Shown: piece by piece, positions 11,943 through 23,919 of the stretch
Layout of the letters: each line of letters begins with the position of its first letter
Position numbering within the stretch: the first letter of the stretch is position 1
Assembly (NCBI RefSeq): GCF_001262715.1
Contig: NZ_CP012328.1
Span: 620,001-684,000 of the forward strand
Reading direction: 5' to 3'
From: Spiroplasma turonicum
GTDB taxonomy: Bacteria > Bacillota_I > Bacilli_A > Mycoplasmatales > Mycoplasmataceae
Length of the DNA: 64,000 nt
Notes under the pieces: model-generated
Told to the model about the DNA's origin: nothing
What the model saw: the letters and a program-made list of their open reading frames with translations, nothing else
Databases searched by the model: none
Program-made: the position numbers and the translations under genes

Positions 11943-12270
11943 AATTGATATTCCTTTAAATATTTTTTTTATTTAATCATAAATTTTAGTTTTTCAATAA
12001 ATTTTTATAATTAAATAAAAATATTTTTAAGAATTAAAAAATATTTTTATTTGTAAAATTGTGTTTAAATATAACTTAAATTATATATTTAAAATGTAAA
12101 GATAAATTAAAATTTTAATTATATTTTTGTTATAAAAAAATAAAAATATAATAAATGATTTCTAAAATAATTATTAGTAAAAAGGAAGTTAAGTAGACCA
12201 GTATAAAATTACATATAATTTAGTTATTTATATATAAATTTTATAATATTCTAATAAAAGACATTAATAA
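11943..12270. other. Gene-free stretch with an insertion-sequence relic
   Basis: AT-rich, no coding frame. It holds the chitinase promoter region and, at 12178-12212, a relic of the IS left end described separately. Confidence 0.5.
12178..12212 (+). repeat. Solo left-end relic of the 54.5-kb insertion sequence
   Basis: AAAAAGGAAGTTAAGTAGAC followed by CAGTATAAAATTAC matches the left terminus of the element at 54526-56013 with one or two changes, then similarity stops before the second half of the hairpin. No transposase sequence follows. Confidence 0.75.
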
Positions 12271-12302
12271 AAAAAGTTAATTATTTAAAATAATTAACTT
12301 TT
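12271..12302 (-). terminator. Terminator of the glpO-glpK unit
   Basis: A perfect stem (AAAAGTTAATTATTT with its complement) directly behind the glpK stop, with a T run on the minus strand. Confidence 0.8.
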
Positions 12303-12329
12303 AATACTTCACTATTTTTAAAGAAAATT

Positions 12330-13838
<1,509 letters not shown>

Positions 13839-13852
13839 AATACTCCTTTTTT

Positions 13853-15010
13853 TTATATAATAGGTATAATTGACTTTTCAATTGGATTATAATTTTTGTT
13901 CATTTCCATTTCACCAATTGCATTTTTAACTAATTCAATAACATAATCAGCAATAGCTGGTGCACTTGCAATTGCTGGAGATTTCATTCCAGCAACATTA
14001 ATAAAACAACAATCAGAATGAGAAGGCTTAATTCAAAAATCATCAGTCGTAGATTCTATTGGTCTGCTTCCAGAATAAGTCATTGATGTTTTATCTATAT
14101 TCAAACTAGGTACTAGTTTTTTACCTATTTTACCAATCTCATCAAATTTATTTTTAGTAACTAATCTTGTTTCTTCTTTTGAAACATTTTCTTCAGATGT
14201 TGGACCAACCATTATATGACCGTCTAACATAGGTGCGACAATTACACCTTTACCATGAATTGTAGGTACCATAAATATAACTGAATTTACAATCCCCCTT
14301 TCAGTTTTCTCTAAAATTCTATATTCGCCCCTTCTTGTAGTGAGTTTAAAATCATCATGTCCTGCCATTGAACTAATTACATCAGCATAGTGACCAGCAG
14401 CGTTAATTATAACTTTAGACTTAAATTCTTCTATTTTTGAAGTTTTTATAATAAATTCTTCATCATTTTTAGTAATTTCAATAACTTTAGAGTTTAGTTT
14501 TAAGTTAACTCCATTTTTTATTGAATTTCTAATAAGTGTTTTAGTTAATTCAACACTATCAACTGCAATAGAAGAATTGCAAACTAAAGCCGCAATTACT
14601 TCTTGAGATAAATTTGGTTCTCGATCAAGTATTTCTTTATGATTTAATAATTCTAATTCATCTATACTTAAACCGTTTTCTAAACCTCTTTTATATAACA
14701 TTTTTAAATCTTCAAACTCAGTTTCATTAAAAGCTACTACTGTTGAATTAATTCTTAAATAAGGAAACTCCATTTCATTAATTCAATCCTCATATCTTTT
14801 TTTTCCTAGTATATTTAATTTAGCATTTAGCTTTCCTGGAGTTGGATCAAAACCACCATGTACTAAACCTGAATTACCTGCTGTAGTTTCCATAGCGACC
14901 CTTGCATTTGCTTCTAATAATAAAATTTTTTTATTATATTTAGATAATTCTCTTGCTATAGAAGCACCAATAATGCCAGCACCAATAATGCAAATATCAT
15001 AGTTATTCAT
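13853..15010 (-). CDS. glpO: Glycerol-3-phosphate oxidase, H2O2-forming
   Basis: A 385-residue FAD enzyme: dinucleotide-binding motif [15 protein letters not shown] at the N-terminus, [15 protein letters not shown] near residue 45, [11 protein letters not shown] in the middle and a C-terminal [20 protein letters not shown]. The length and the DAO fold match the soluble oxidase of mycoplasmas rather than the 550-600 residue membrane GlpD dehydrogenase. It converts glycerol 3-phosphate to dihydroxyacetone phosphate and gives electrons to O2, making hydrogen peroxide, a cytotoxic product in Mycoplasma mycoides and M. pneumoniae. It is first in the operon with glpK; an operator-like palindrome cluster overlaps its promoter. 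Confidence 0.93.
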
Positions 15011-15071
15011 TTAACCACCATTTTCTAATACTTAATAATAGTAATTTTTATTAAATTCTATTAAATTTTAT

Positions 15072-15111
15072 GAAGAAACTTTCTTCTGTACATTTGTACA
15101 AATTGATTATA
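15072..15111 (-). promoter_or_regulatory. glpO promoter with candidate operators
   Basis: Minus-strand TATAAT lies at 15111-15106. Immediately downstream, where transcription should start, is TTTGTACAAATGTACA (15088-15103, two TGTACA cores), then the perfect inverted repeat GAAGAAA-C-TTTCTTC at 15072-15086 in the leader. Position over the start site suggests repression; the binding protein is unknown. Confidence 0.5.
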
Positions 15112-15237
15112 GTTTAAAAAAAATAAATGGAATATTTTTTATCTTTTTTGTTATATTTAGAAATAAATTTTATATTATGTTTTTAGTTTCACACTAAAAG
15201 GTTGATTAGTTATATTTATTAAAGTAGTATCACTATG

Positions 15238-15257
15238 TATGAATAATTATATTCATA
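15238..15257 (+). promoter_or_regulatory. Perfect inverted repeat upstream of glpF
   Basis: TATGAATA-ATTA-TATTCATA, 8-bp arms, 32 bases before the glpF start. It may be the operator or part of the promoter. Confidence 0.4.
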
Positions 15258-15288
15258 TAAAGTTTTCGAATTTAATAAGGAGGTATTA

Positions 15289-16026
15289 ATGGAAAACTGA
15301 TTTACACACTTTGGTACAGAATTGCTAGGTACTTTCATTTTAATTATTTTAGGTAATGGTATTGTAGCAAATGTAGTTTTAAAAAATACTAAGGGTAATA
15401 ATGCAGGGTGATTATCAATAACAATTGGATGATCATTTGCTGTTATTATTGGAGCAACTATAGCTAGTGCTTTAAAAGGAGCTGCTCATCTTAATCCTGC
15501 TGTTACAATTGCTTTTGTTGTGAATGGTTGAGAAAAAAATATTGGAAGCTTAGGCTTAATCCCTATTTTTATTATTGGACAATTAATTGGTGCAATATTA
15601 GCTCAAATAGTAATTGATATTTTTTACATTAAACATATTACTAACTCTATTTCAGACAATAAAAATAATAATGTTCTTGCTATGCATTCTACAGGTCCAC
15701 AATATAGAAATATTTTTAGTAATTTTTTCTGTGAATTTTTTGCTACATTAATATTAGTTGTAGGTATATTTTCTTTAAGCAATTGATTTTCAAGTGCAAC
15801 TTGAATGGGTCCAATATTTGTTGGTTTTATTGTCCTAGCAATTGGTCTATCATTAGGTGGAACAACTGGTTATGCGATAAATCCCTTTAGAGATTTATGT
15901 CCTAGAATTGTACATCAATTATTACCTTTAAAAGGAAAAAGTAATTCTGACTGATCTTATTCTTGAATTCCTGTTGTAGCTCCAATGCTTGCAGGGATAA
16001 TGGGTGGTGCTTTATTTTTAATTTAA
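15289..16026 (+). CDS. glpF: Glycerol facilitator (aquaglyceroporin)
   Basis: A 245-residue MIP channel with six membrane spans. The first pore loop is [10 protein letters not shown] and the second is [12 protein letters not shown], where the Asp after Arg is the residue that marks glycerol rather than water channels. It lets glycerol enter by diffusion for GlpK. A strong AAGGAGG site lies seven bases before ATG. It is transcribed away from glpO-glpK and shares a 278-bp regulatory region with them, so the three genes form one functional unit. Several TGA codons are Trp. Confidence 0.95.
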
Positions 16027-16139
16027 ATTAAGATTTGCCAATAGTGACTATATGAATATAATTAAAAATATTTTAAGTTTATTAATTTTCTCAAAAGTTA
16101 ATGTTAAGTAACTTAATTAAATATTTAACATAGAATATG

Positions 16140-16193
16140 TTCACCATTAAAGTTAAAAACAATTATTTTTTTAACTTTAATGGTGAATTTTTA
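16140..16193 (+). terminator. Strong terminator of glpF
   Basis: TTCACCATTAAAGTTAAAAA pairs fully with its complement across an 8-nt loop and is followed by TTTTT; usable on both strands. Confidence 0.85.
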
Positions 16194-16200
16194 ATGAAAA

Positions 16201-16245
16201 TAAAACCAGTACTTTTATACTGGTCTTCTTATCTTCCTATTTACT
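16201..16245 (-). repeat. Solo left-end relic of the 54.5-kb insertion sequence
   Basis: Minus-strand copy of the left end: the hairpin CCAGTATAAAAGTACTGG with its T run is kept, the outer part (TAAGTAGACC and AAGGAAG) is partly decayed. It lies behind the spiralin-like gene and could end its transcript. Confidence 0.65.
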
Positions 16246-16442
16246 CATTTATTAACTATAGTTTTTTTAATGAAAGTAGTTTTATTTTAAAGTTATAATT
16301 TGAATTTTTTTGCTAAAAATTCTTATAAGTAATAACTTTTTAAAAGTTTTGTGTAGAAAAAAAATCCTATAAGAATAAATATTAATAAATGTTTATTTAA
16401 TACTAAATTTAATATGTTTAATACAATTATTTTATATCTATA
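16246..16442. other. Short AT-rich spacer
   Basis: No gene. A weak inverted repeat TTCTTATA ... TATAAGAA (about 16319-16376) lies behind the lipoprotein stop. Confidence 0.3.
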
Positions 16443-17750
16443 TTATTTTTGAATTGTAGCTTGAATAGTTATTTCAGAATTACTTAATATTAATTTTGAT
16501 GCAACTAATGGAACCATTCGATCATGAGAATACATGATATCAGAACCTGGCAATAACACAACACTATAATTGTCTTTTGACTTAGTTATTCTTGTATATT
16601 TAACAAATTCACTTTCAGAAACTTTTGTTCTGAAGTCTGCAGAAACTTTTGAGTATACTGCTTTTTTTAGTGATAAGTAATAATTATCACTACTCTCTGA
16701 TGTTCCTTTATCTAAAGTAACATTATTTTCACCTTTTTTTATAAATGCTCTTTTATCTTCAACAAATGTTATATTAAATTTAACATTACGTTCAGCTTTA
16801 AATATACCATCTAATTGTGGAACTTCAGTAACAATAAATTCATTTTTACTTAATTCACATTTAGCTATTATATTCATTCCTGCAATGGCTAACTTACTTG
16901 AGAATGTTTCCAAAGCAGGGTTTTTAACACCAATTGCTTCCATAATTAATGAACCAAATCCAAATTTGTAATCATTATTAGTAATATAAGATTCTATGTT
17001 ATTAACTGTATCATTATTTACATAAACTTTATCAATATTTCTATTTTTTAATAAACCAGAAAATAATATATCTTTATTAAAGGTTAAAGTTGTTGACCCT
17101 TTAATGTATTTTGAGTCATTAGTTGCAGTTATTATAACTGATCCCCCAATTCCTTTTTCACCTTTATTTAATTCAGAAATAGTAAAATCTTCACCTGATT
17201 TTAAGTTTAAACTATTCATTTGGTTTAAAGAAAATAAAATTGATTCTTCATTAATGTCATATTTATCATCTTCACCAAGATAAGATGCATTCACACTATC
17301 AAATACACCATCAGTTCTTACACCTGCTGGAATATTTTTATATTCTAAATTTTGTAAATCAATTTTTTCAGTTGGTTCTGGTGAAGCTTCTTCTTTATAA
17401 ATTAAGTTAAAAGTAGATTCACCTGTAATTTTTGTACTTGTTTCAACTGCACTTACTTTTATAGATCCACCATTATCTAAAGTTGCAGAAATAAAATCCT
17501 TAAATATTATATCTGTGGTTTCTTTAACTTCTATTGATAAATATGATTTGATTTTATTTATTACAGCTTTTTTTGCAGCTGATTCATCATTAGATGTTGG
17601 TGATAACTTTAAGTCATTTCCTTTAATACTTGTTAATGATTTTTTTGTTACAGTACCTTTACTATCATCAGATTTATCACATGAAATAACTGCTGAAGAT
17701 GACGTTGAAATTACTGATATTGAAGTTAAAATAATTAATAATTTTTTCAT
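16443..17750 (-). CDS. Spiralin-like surface lipoprotein
   Basis: A 435-residue lipoprotein with a signal peptide rich in Ser (STSSSAVISC, Cys24). After the Cys it carries several repeats of a spiralin-type pattern: a GGSIKVSA or GGSVIITA strand followed by KITGESTF or YIKGSTTLTF, and short Lys/Asp/Asn-rich linkers. Spiralin is the dominant surface lipoprotein of Spiroplasma, implicated in binding host glycans; this protein is about twice as long as the classical form. It contains no in-frame TGA. Assignment rests on repeat pattern rather than close identity, so another repeat lipoprotein family is possible. Single gene, AGGAG site upstream. Confidence 0.6.
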   Translation of the reverse strand: MKKLLIILTSISVISTSSSAVISCDKSDDSKGTVTKKSLTSIKGNDLKLSPTSNDESAAKKAVINKIKSYLSIEVKETTDIIFKDFISATLDNGGSIKVSAVETSTKITGESTFNLIYKEEASPEPTEKIDLQNLEYKNIPAGVRTDGVFDSVNASYLGEDDKYDINEESILFSLNQMNSLNLKSGEDFTISELNKGEKGIGGSVIITATNDSKYIKGSTTLTFNKDILFSGLLKNRNIDKVYVNNDTVNNIESYITNNDYKFGFGSLIMEAIGVKNPALETFSSKLAIAGMNIIAKCELSKNEFIVTEVPQLDGIFKAERNVKFNITFVEDKRAFIKKGENNVTLDKGTSESSDNYYLSLKKAVYSKVSADFRTKVSESEFVKYTRITKSKDNYSVVLLPGSDIMYSHDRMVPLVASKLILSNSEITIQATIQK

Positions 17751-17790
17751 TTTTTGTTTACTCCTTATAAATGCATAAAAAAAATATATT

Positions 17791-17821
17791 AAAAAATATA
17801 TATAAAACTATATATTTTTTA
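17791..17821 (-). terminator. Terminator of the membrane protein gene
   Basis: AAAAATATATAG loop-stem with T run behind the stop at 17836 on the minus strand; composition is A/T only. Confidence 0.55.
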
Positions 17822-17835
17822 TTTGAATTGGACTT

Positions 17836-18537
17836 TTAATAACATTCAGAAGGAGGACAAGTTCCCTTTTTGATATCCTTTTTAACATCGCTTTGTTCTT
17901 GATGCACTAACATTGATATTTCTTTTTGAAAAATGTAATATCTTAAAACAACCTCTTTATATACAATTTCACTATAAAAATAAATATTATGTATTTCTAC
18001 ATATTCATTAATAAAAGTAAACATTGAGTTAATATCTAAATATTCTTCTTCGATAATTTTGATATTTTTTTCTTTACAAATTATTTTTAATGAAATATAT
18101 AAAGATAATAATGACAAGTTTAATAATAAAAATAAAGTTAGTAAAAATGAAATTACAATGAATTTATTAATATTAGAGTTGTAATTTAAATTTGAAAAAA
18201 TTAAATATAATTTTAGAATTATTACTGGTGATGACAACAATAAATAATGTCTAAATAACTTTATATTTTTTGAAATTATATACTTAAAATCAAAATCTTT
18301 AAAATATATTACTTTGTATTCATTAATTAATTTAACCATTTTTGCAAAATAAGCTAAAATAATAGCACTAAATATTGTAATTGTAATTATAAATACTATG
18401 TTATTAAAAAAATTTATGTAACTGTCAAAATTAATAATATTTATTTTAATTGAAAAAAATACATTCAAATAATAAATTATTGAAAATGATAATAAAATTA
18501 TTATAAATAATTTACCTTTAAAAGTATTTTTTTTCAT
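17836..18537 (-). CDS. Small multi-span membrane protein, unknown
   Basis: A 233-residue protein with about four hydrophobic segments (LFIIILLSFSIIYYL, IVFIITITIFSAIILAYF, LLLSSPVIILKLYLIF, FIVISFLLTLFLLLNLSLL). A charged cytosolic-type tail ends in KKGTCPPSECY. The two Cys three residues from Pro-Pro at the extreme C-terminus are notable because Cys is rare in these proteins; they could bind metal or form a disulphide. No family recognised. No in-frame TGA. Flanked by two lipoprotein genes on the same strand, each with its own terminator. Confidence 0.6.
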   Translation of the reverse strand: MKKNTFKGKLFIIILLSFSIIYYLNVFFSIKINIINFDSYINFFNNIVFIITITIFSAIILAYFAKMVKLINEYKVIYFKDFDFKYIISKNIKLFRHYLLLSSPVIILKLYLIFSNLNYNSNINKFIVISFLLTLFLLLNLSLLSLYISLKIICKEKNIKIIEEEYLDINSMFTFINEYVEIHNIYFYSEIVYKEVVLRYYIFQKEISMLVHQEQSDVKKDIKKGTCPPSECY

Positions 18538-18599
18538 ATTCTTTCTTTCCTATTTAAAGAAATACTACATTATAAATATATTAATGTCAAATTTAGTAT

Positions 18600-18632
18600 A
18601 AAAAAAACCAAGCTTTTATTATGCTTGGTTTA
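18600..18632 (-). terminator. Terminator of the lipoprotein at 18643
   Basis: AAACCAAGC pairs with GCTTGGTTT around a 9-nt loop, with T8 after it on the minus strand. Confidence 0.8.
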
Positions 18633-18642
18633 AATTTAAATA

Positions 18643-19227
18643 TTAAACTAAAGAAATATTCTTTTTATAAATTATATCTTTTAATACATCTCCAACAACA
18701 TTATGATCTTTATCAATAGTAAATGATAATTTATAAATATTTATTGTAAAAGATTGTTCGTTTTTCTTACCTTTCAAAGTTCCAACATGAATAGTAATGT
18801 TACTGTTTTCACCATCAGCTGTATTTGTTGTTTTTAAATCAGTTAATTCTTTGAATATTGAATCAAAATCACCAAATGTGCTTTTCCCTTCTTCATCACT
18901 ACCTTTTGTGAAGTTAATTAAAGATCCTTCTAAAGTACCAAAATCTAAATCTTGATCACCCATTGCTGAACTATGTGTATCTGTGTACTCATAACCCAAT
19001 TTGTTTTCAACAACACTTAATGGTAAAAAATCTTCTTTTTCATTTGTGAAAATAGTAGCATTTTCGAAGTTGGATAAGTAAGATACTACATCACTATCTT
19101 TTTTGTTGTCTTGATATGTAAGTTCTTTTGCATTATCTTTAGAACCACAAGATATAACATTTGAAGATACTGAAATTGATGTTCCTAGTAAACCAAATGA
19201 ACATAATAAACTTAAAAATTTTTTCAT
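18643..19227 (-). CDS. Small surface lipoprotein, paralogue of 5865-6428
   Basis: A 194-residue lipoprotein (lipobox NVISC, Cys27). After the Cys come GSKDNAKELTYQDNKKDS, an acidic middle and a C-terminal pair of strands (GTLKGKKNEQSFTINIYKL, then IIYKKNIS) that match the lipoprotein at 5865-6428 position by position. The shared layout suggests one small mollicute lipoprotein family; function unknown. An AGGA-type site precedes the ATG. Own terminator downstream. Confidence 0.75.
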   Translation of the reverse strand: MKKFLSLLCSFGLLGTSISVSSNVISCGSKDNAKELTYQDNKKDSDVVSYLSNFENATIFTNEKEDFLPLSVVENKLGYEYTDTHSSAMGDQDLDFGTLEGSLINFTKGSDEEGKSTFGDFDSIFKELTDLKTTNTADGENSNITIHVGTLKGKKNEQSFTINIYKLSFTIDKDHNVVGDVLKDIIYKKNISLV

Positions 19228-19271
19228 GTATTTTCCTCCATAAATTTTAATAATATTATAACATATAAATA

Positions 19272-20630
19272 TTAATAATTAGATTTGATATTATGTAAAT
19301 TTTTAGTTTGTTTATAATAACTTCTTAATAATGTAAATGATGAATAAGCAATTACAAATACACTAAGTCATTTAAAGACGTCCGTAATAATATTTTTATC
19401 AACATGCAATAAAGTTATTAATATATAAAATACAAATATATAAGATATAATAACACCTGTTATTCCACCAATTGTCATGAATAATGAAGTTTTAGGCATA
19501 TAATTATTTTTTTTATAAAAACGATATGAATTAATATGCATTGTTAAACCAGAACAACATGTCATTATTGGAAATACAACTAAGAAATTAATACCTAACA
19601 ATGATATAACTGCCATTGCAGGTGCATATAATCCAATTCCAAAACTTATAAACATACCCAATATTATAAATGCTATACATCCAAGCATTAATTTTCATCA
19701 AACATCTGAAACCCCATCAGCAGTACCTGAAGGAAATACTTCAATACCTTTAACTGTTAAGAGCATTAATAGTGTTGTAATTGCCAAAACAATACCCATT
19801 ATTAAAGAAATTAATTTTTTATTAATTTTATTAACAATTGTACTACCAATAATTGAACCAATAACTGCTGATAATACAAATGATAATAAAGTTATTATAT
19901 CAACTTGGACACTAGTCATAAATAATATACCTGAAAAAAGATTCGGTATTGCCATTCCTATATTTAATGTTCCAGGTAATTTTTTATCATCTTTAATATA
20001 TTTTGCTGCTTTTAATAATCCTGTATTTGTTGCAAATGAACCAACACCTAATGTATCAAAAAAACTTGCTGTAAATCCAATTGACGTACAAATTAATGAA
20101 TTATTATAATAATCTAGTATTGTTTTTTTATATGAAAAAATAATCAAAAACAAGTATAAAGCTAACTCAAATAATATTAATGTTATTGATATACCCAAAG
20201 CTATTAGATCATGAGAATTTGATAAATCAATTTGATTTACAACAAAATAACTAACAAATAACCCAATAGACATCATAACAGGTATTATTATTATTGCCAA
20301 TAATCTAATATTATTAATTTTTAATATTTTGATTTTTGTATTATTTTTTTTATTTTCATCATTAACATATTCATTGAAGCTAATTAATGATTTGTTTAAT
20401 TCATCTTTTATTTTATTTTGAATATCTTGTTTATTAGTTTTATAATTATTTCTAATATCTACTAATTCTTCTTTATAAACTTTCTTATCTGCTTTATAAT
20501 TTTTAGAGTTTTTAATTTTATTTTTCAATTTATTATTGTATTCATTTTTCATAGTTATTAATTCTTCATAACTATTAATATAAGAGTCTTTATAAGTTTT
20601 AAATCTTTTTAAAATCTCGCTTTCTTCCAT
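19272..20630 (-). CDS. TauE/SafE family membrane transporter with N-terminal coiled coil
   Basis: A 452-residue protein. Residues 1-105 are Lys/Glu/Asn-rich and helical with heptad character (probable cytosolic coiled coil). The remainder has about eight to nine spans with TauE/SafE features: IGFTASFFDTLGVGSFATNT in the first repeat and FISFGIGLYAPAMAVISLLG in the second, the two Gly/Ser/Pro-rich half-repeats of this family. Members export sulfite, sulfoacetate or other small organic anions; the substrate here cannot be inferred. Consecutive TGA codons near 19690 are Trp-Trp. The added coiled coil is unusual for the family. It has no obvious operon partner. Confidence 0.75.
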
Positions 20631-20639
20631 ATATTAAAT

Positions 20640-21599
20640 TCCTTTATCTTTTTTTTATTATAACTCTACATAAAGAAAAAATTTTTTTAATTATTAAAAT
20701 TAATTAATCACTATATAATAATCAATGATTTTTAAAGTTAGCAGTATTATTTATTAATAATTGTCTAAAGAAAAATTTTAAGTTGAAATTATTTTCCTAG
20801 TTTTAAAAAAATATAAATTTATTTTTAGTTATTAAAATTCAGTATGTAAATTATTAATATAAAAAAACAATAAATAGCTATTTATATTTTAAAAATTCTA
20901 TAAAGCTAAGTTTATTGTTTTAAATATTTTAATTATAATTTTAAGCCTTAATTCTCTTTATATTTTAATTATAACTTTATATGTTTTAAAATATGATAAT
21001 TAACTATTATTAACTGTTAATACATAAATTTAAATAAATTCTTTTTAGTATTTATTTGTATTAGAATTAGTGATGTTACTATTAATTCTATACAATGATA
21101 AATTTAACTAAAATCTTTATTCTAATTCTTCGTAATAAATAATAAAGACTTTTAATAATATTTTATATTGCAATGTCAAAATTTTAATTTCTTTTTTGAT
21201 AAACCTTAATTATTTTTATTTTAATTAAACTAACTCTTTATTGCTCAGTTTATCTTTTTCTAACTAAAAAATAATTGATTATAAATAGGTTTAATTATCT
21301 TAAGTTTTAATTATTTAATTTTGTATAATAACAATCTAATTAATATCTTAGATATAAAATAATTTAGAATTACATTAAAAATATTTTTATAAAAAATCAT
21401 TTTATAAAAATATTTTTCTAATTAGATATGTTTTTATTATTTTTTACTTAAAAATTTAATTCTATAATTTTTTAAAAGATGATAATAATTTTTGTACTTA
21501 GGTTTATAAGTATTAAATTAGCTAATATATTAAAGTAACCTTTATAAATTAATAATGGTTGTTTGTAATATTTTATTTTTAATATAATTATGCATAAAA
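20640..21599. other. Gene-free region of nearly 1 kb
   Basis: Extremely AT-rich with stops in all frames. I see no recognisable protein fragment. The only structure is an inverted repeat (AAAACAATAAA at 20867 with TTTATTGTTTT near 20921, each followed or preceded by AGCT) that looks like a terminator, perhaps left from a gene that has decayed. Confidence 0.4.
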
Positions 21600-23897
21600 T
21601 TAATTACTTAAATTTCATAATTTAGGATCTCTATGAGAACTTATATCATTTCTTATATCATCTAAATTATTATAGAATGAATCTATATAAGCTTGTAATT
21701 CATCATATGATAATAAATAATCAACTAATTCTATATTGAAATAATTATAAGCACTAGTACCAAAAGCATAAGAAGAAGTTCTATAAGGTATGCTGTAACT
21801 AACTTGAAATTGTTTAGCAGGTGCAGAACCCATTAAAGGTAATAAGAAATAATCTTGATATAAAGTTTTAGCCTCTAATTCAGCAAATTTAGTATATCTT
21901 TCATAATTATTTTTATATAAATTAACATCAGCTTCTTGTAATTCATAACTATATTTATACCTTGACTCAAATAATTCTGATATTCCATTTTCATTTTCAA
22001 CAACTAATTCATTATATTGATTTTTATTTTGCTCATTGTTTTTTAATTTTTCATATTCTTGTTTAGCATTATTTGACTTTAATATATCACTAGCAGAATT
22101 GAATTTAAATAATTTTTGTTGATTAATAACAAAATCAAAATCCCCATCTAGTTTTACAGTTGCTGAATATGTCATTGGGTCTTCATAATCAGGTCCTCAA
22201 TTAAAGAAGCTTATATCTGAATAACCTCTATATAATCTTGCTGAAAATTCATTTTGAGTTGTTGGATATATAATTTCAATTTTTAATGGATTGTTTTCTA
22301 TTTTATTAAAGTTTTCAATCATCTCAGTTGTATAAGCTCCACTAGTTGTTTTTAACTCAGGGTTATCAACAAAATTTAGAATTATTTTCCCACTATTGTT
22401 ATTTTCTGATAACTTTGATTTTAATGTAACATCTTTTTCGATCAAATAAGTTTTTAAATTTAAAGCTTCTTTACTTTGTGATTTTATTAGTTGTTCACTA
22501 TTATTTAAATTATCTTTACCATACTTTTTATTTCTAGTAAAATCAACACCATCTTTAAAGTCATCTATTGTTACTTTTTGTATTGATTCTTTTGATTCAT
22601 CTGCATCTATATTTAATTTATTTAAGGCTTCTACTTCCATATCTAAGAATTTTTTTGAGTTAGATTCAGAATCTTTAGCTGATACAAAAGTTTGAGGAAT
22701 ATAAGTATTTCTTAACCTATTTGATAAACTTTCATCTGTATCATATATTCAAGAATCATATTTTGCTCTTTTATTTCTATCTAAATTTTCTGAAATAAAT
22801 TTTCTTACTTCTTTATATTGTAATGCCCTTGATGCTTCTACTGCTCTTTTTTTTGTGTTTTCATCATTACTAAAATAATCTGTATTTAAAAAGTTAAAGA
22901 AATAAGATCAAGTTCTTATACCACCAGTATTATTTTGATATTCTACCATACCTGGTGTATGTTTAGGGTTTTGCATATCATTACCGATATATTTATCCCA
23001 ACCTTCTTTATCATTAGGGCTAACAACAAAATCTGACAATGTATTAGACTCAAATAGTTCTCTTGTTGTTGATGTTGTAAAGCCTTTTATACCAATTGCT
23101 TTAATTCTATTTATTTTAACTTTATCTGCAAAGTGATAATTATTATTTTTATCAAGTAACATTAAAGACTCTTTTTCATATTCTGTTGGTAAAAATGGAC
23201 CAGAATAATATCCTTTAGTATAATTATCATTTATTGAAGGATCTAATAAAACATCGTCATGTATTGGTGAAAATGCAGAATATGAAAGCAATGACTCAAA
23301 ATAATTCATTGGTTTAACTAATTGATATGTTACAGTATTTAATGATTCATTAACTTTTAAACCGAAGTTTGAAGAGTTTCTATTTCACACTTCTTCAAAA
23401 TCCGCCCCTTCAACTGATGCTTCAGAATAAATATCCTCTGCACCCTTTATGCTTGTTAATCACAAATTAACCACCTGAGAAGTATTGGCAGGATTTAAAA
23501 CATATTTAGCAGTATTTAAAAAATCATTTACTGTAATATTCCTTATTAAATTACCTTGATAATCACTTCATGTTGCGTCATTTCTTAATGTATAAACTCA
23601 TTCTGTAAAATTTTCATTATGTAATCCAACATATGGATATTCATTTGAATAATTACTTTGTGTTAAAAATAAATCACCATATAATCGTCCGTATTCATCT
23701 CCTGATAAAGCATTAGCATTAGTATTGGCTAATGTATAGCTATCAGATGCAGAACTATTTTTTGCAGTTACTCAATTTGTTACATCTGATAATAACATTT
23801 TATAAGTATTTTCCGGGTCGGCTTTTCCACAAGATACAGCAACAGAAAATGTTGCTACAAAGGGAATGCCTAGTAATAATGTTAATAATTTTTTCAT
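21600..23897 (-). CDS. oppA: Oligopeptide ABC transporter substrate-binding lipoprotein
   Basis: A 765-residue lipoprotein (signal peptide, lipobox VAVSC, Cys23) of the SBP_bac_5 type. Visible family traits are the early GDEYGRLYGDLF segment, the WVYTLRNDATWSDYQGN strand (peptide-cleft region with the usual W-S), NTVTYQLVKP, and a late WGPDYEDPMTYSA segment corresponding to the W-x-x-DYxDP motif conserved in OppA. It captures extracellular peptides and hands them to OppBC. It is last in the operon, 22 bp behind oppF. Read through several TGA codons; last residues WNLSN lie beyond an in-frame TGA. Much longer than the 540-residue bacterial form, as usual in mollicutes. Confidence 0.88.
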
Positions 23898-23919
23898 ATC
23901 TTCCTTTCTTAAAGTTTAT

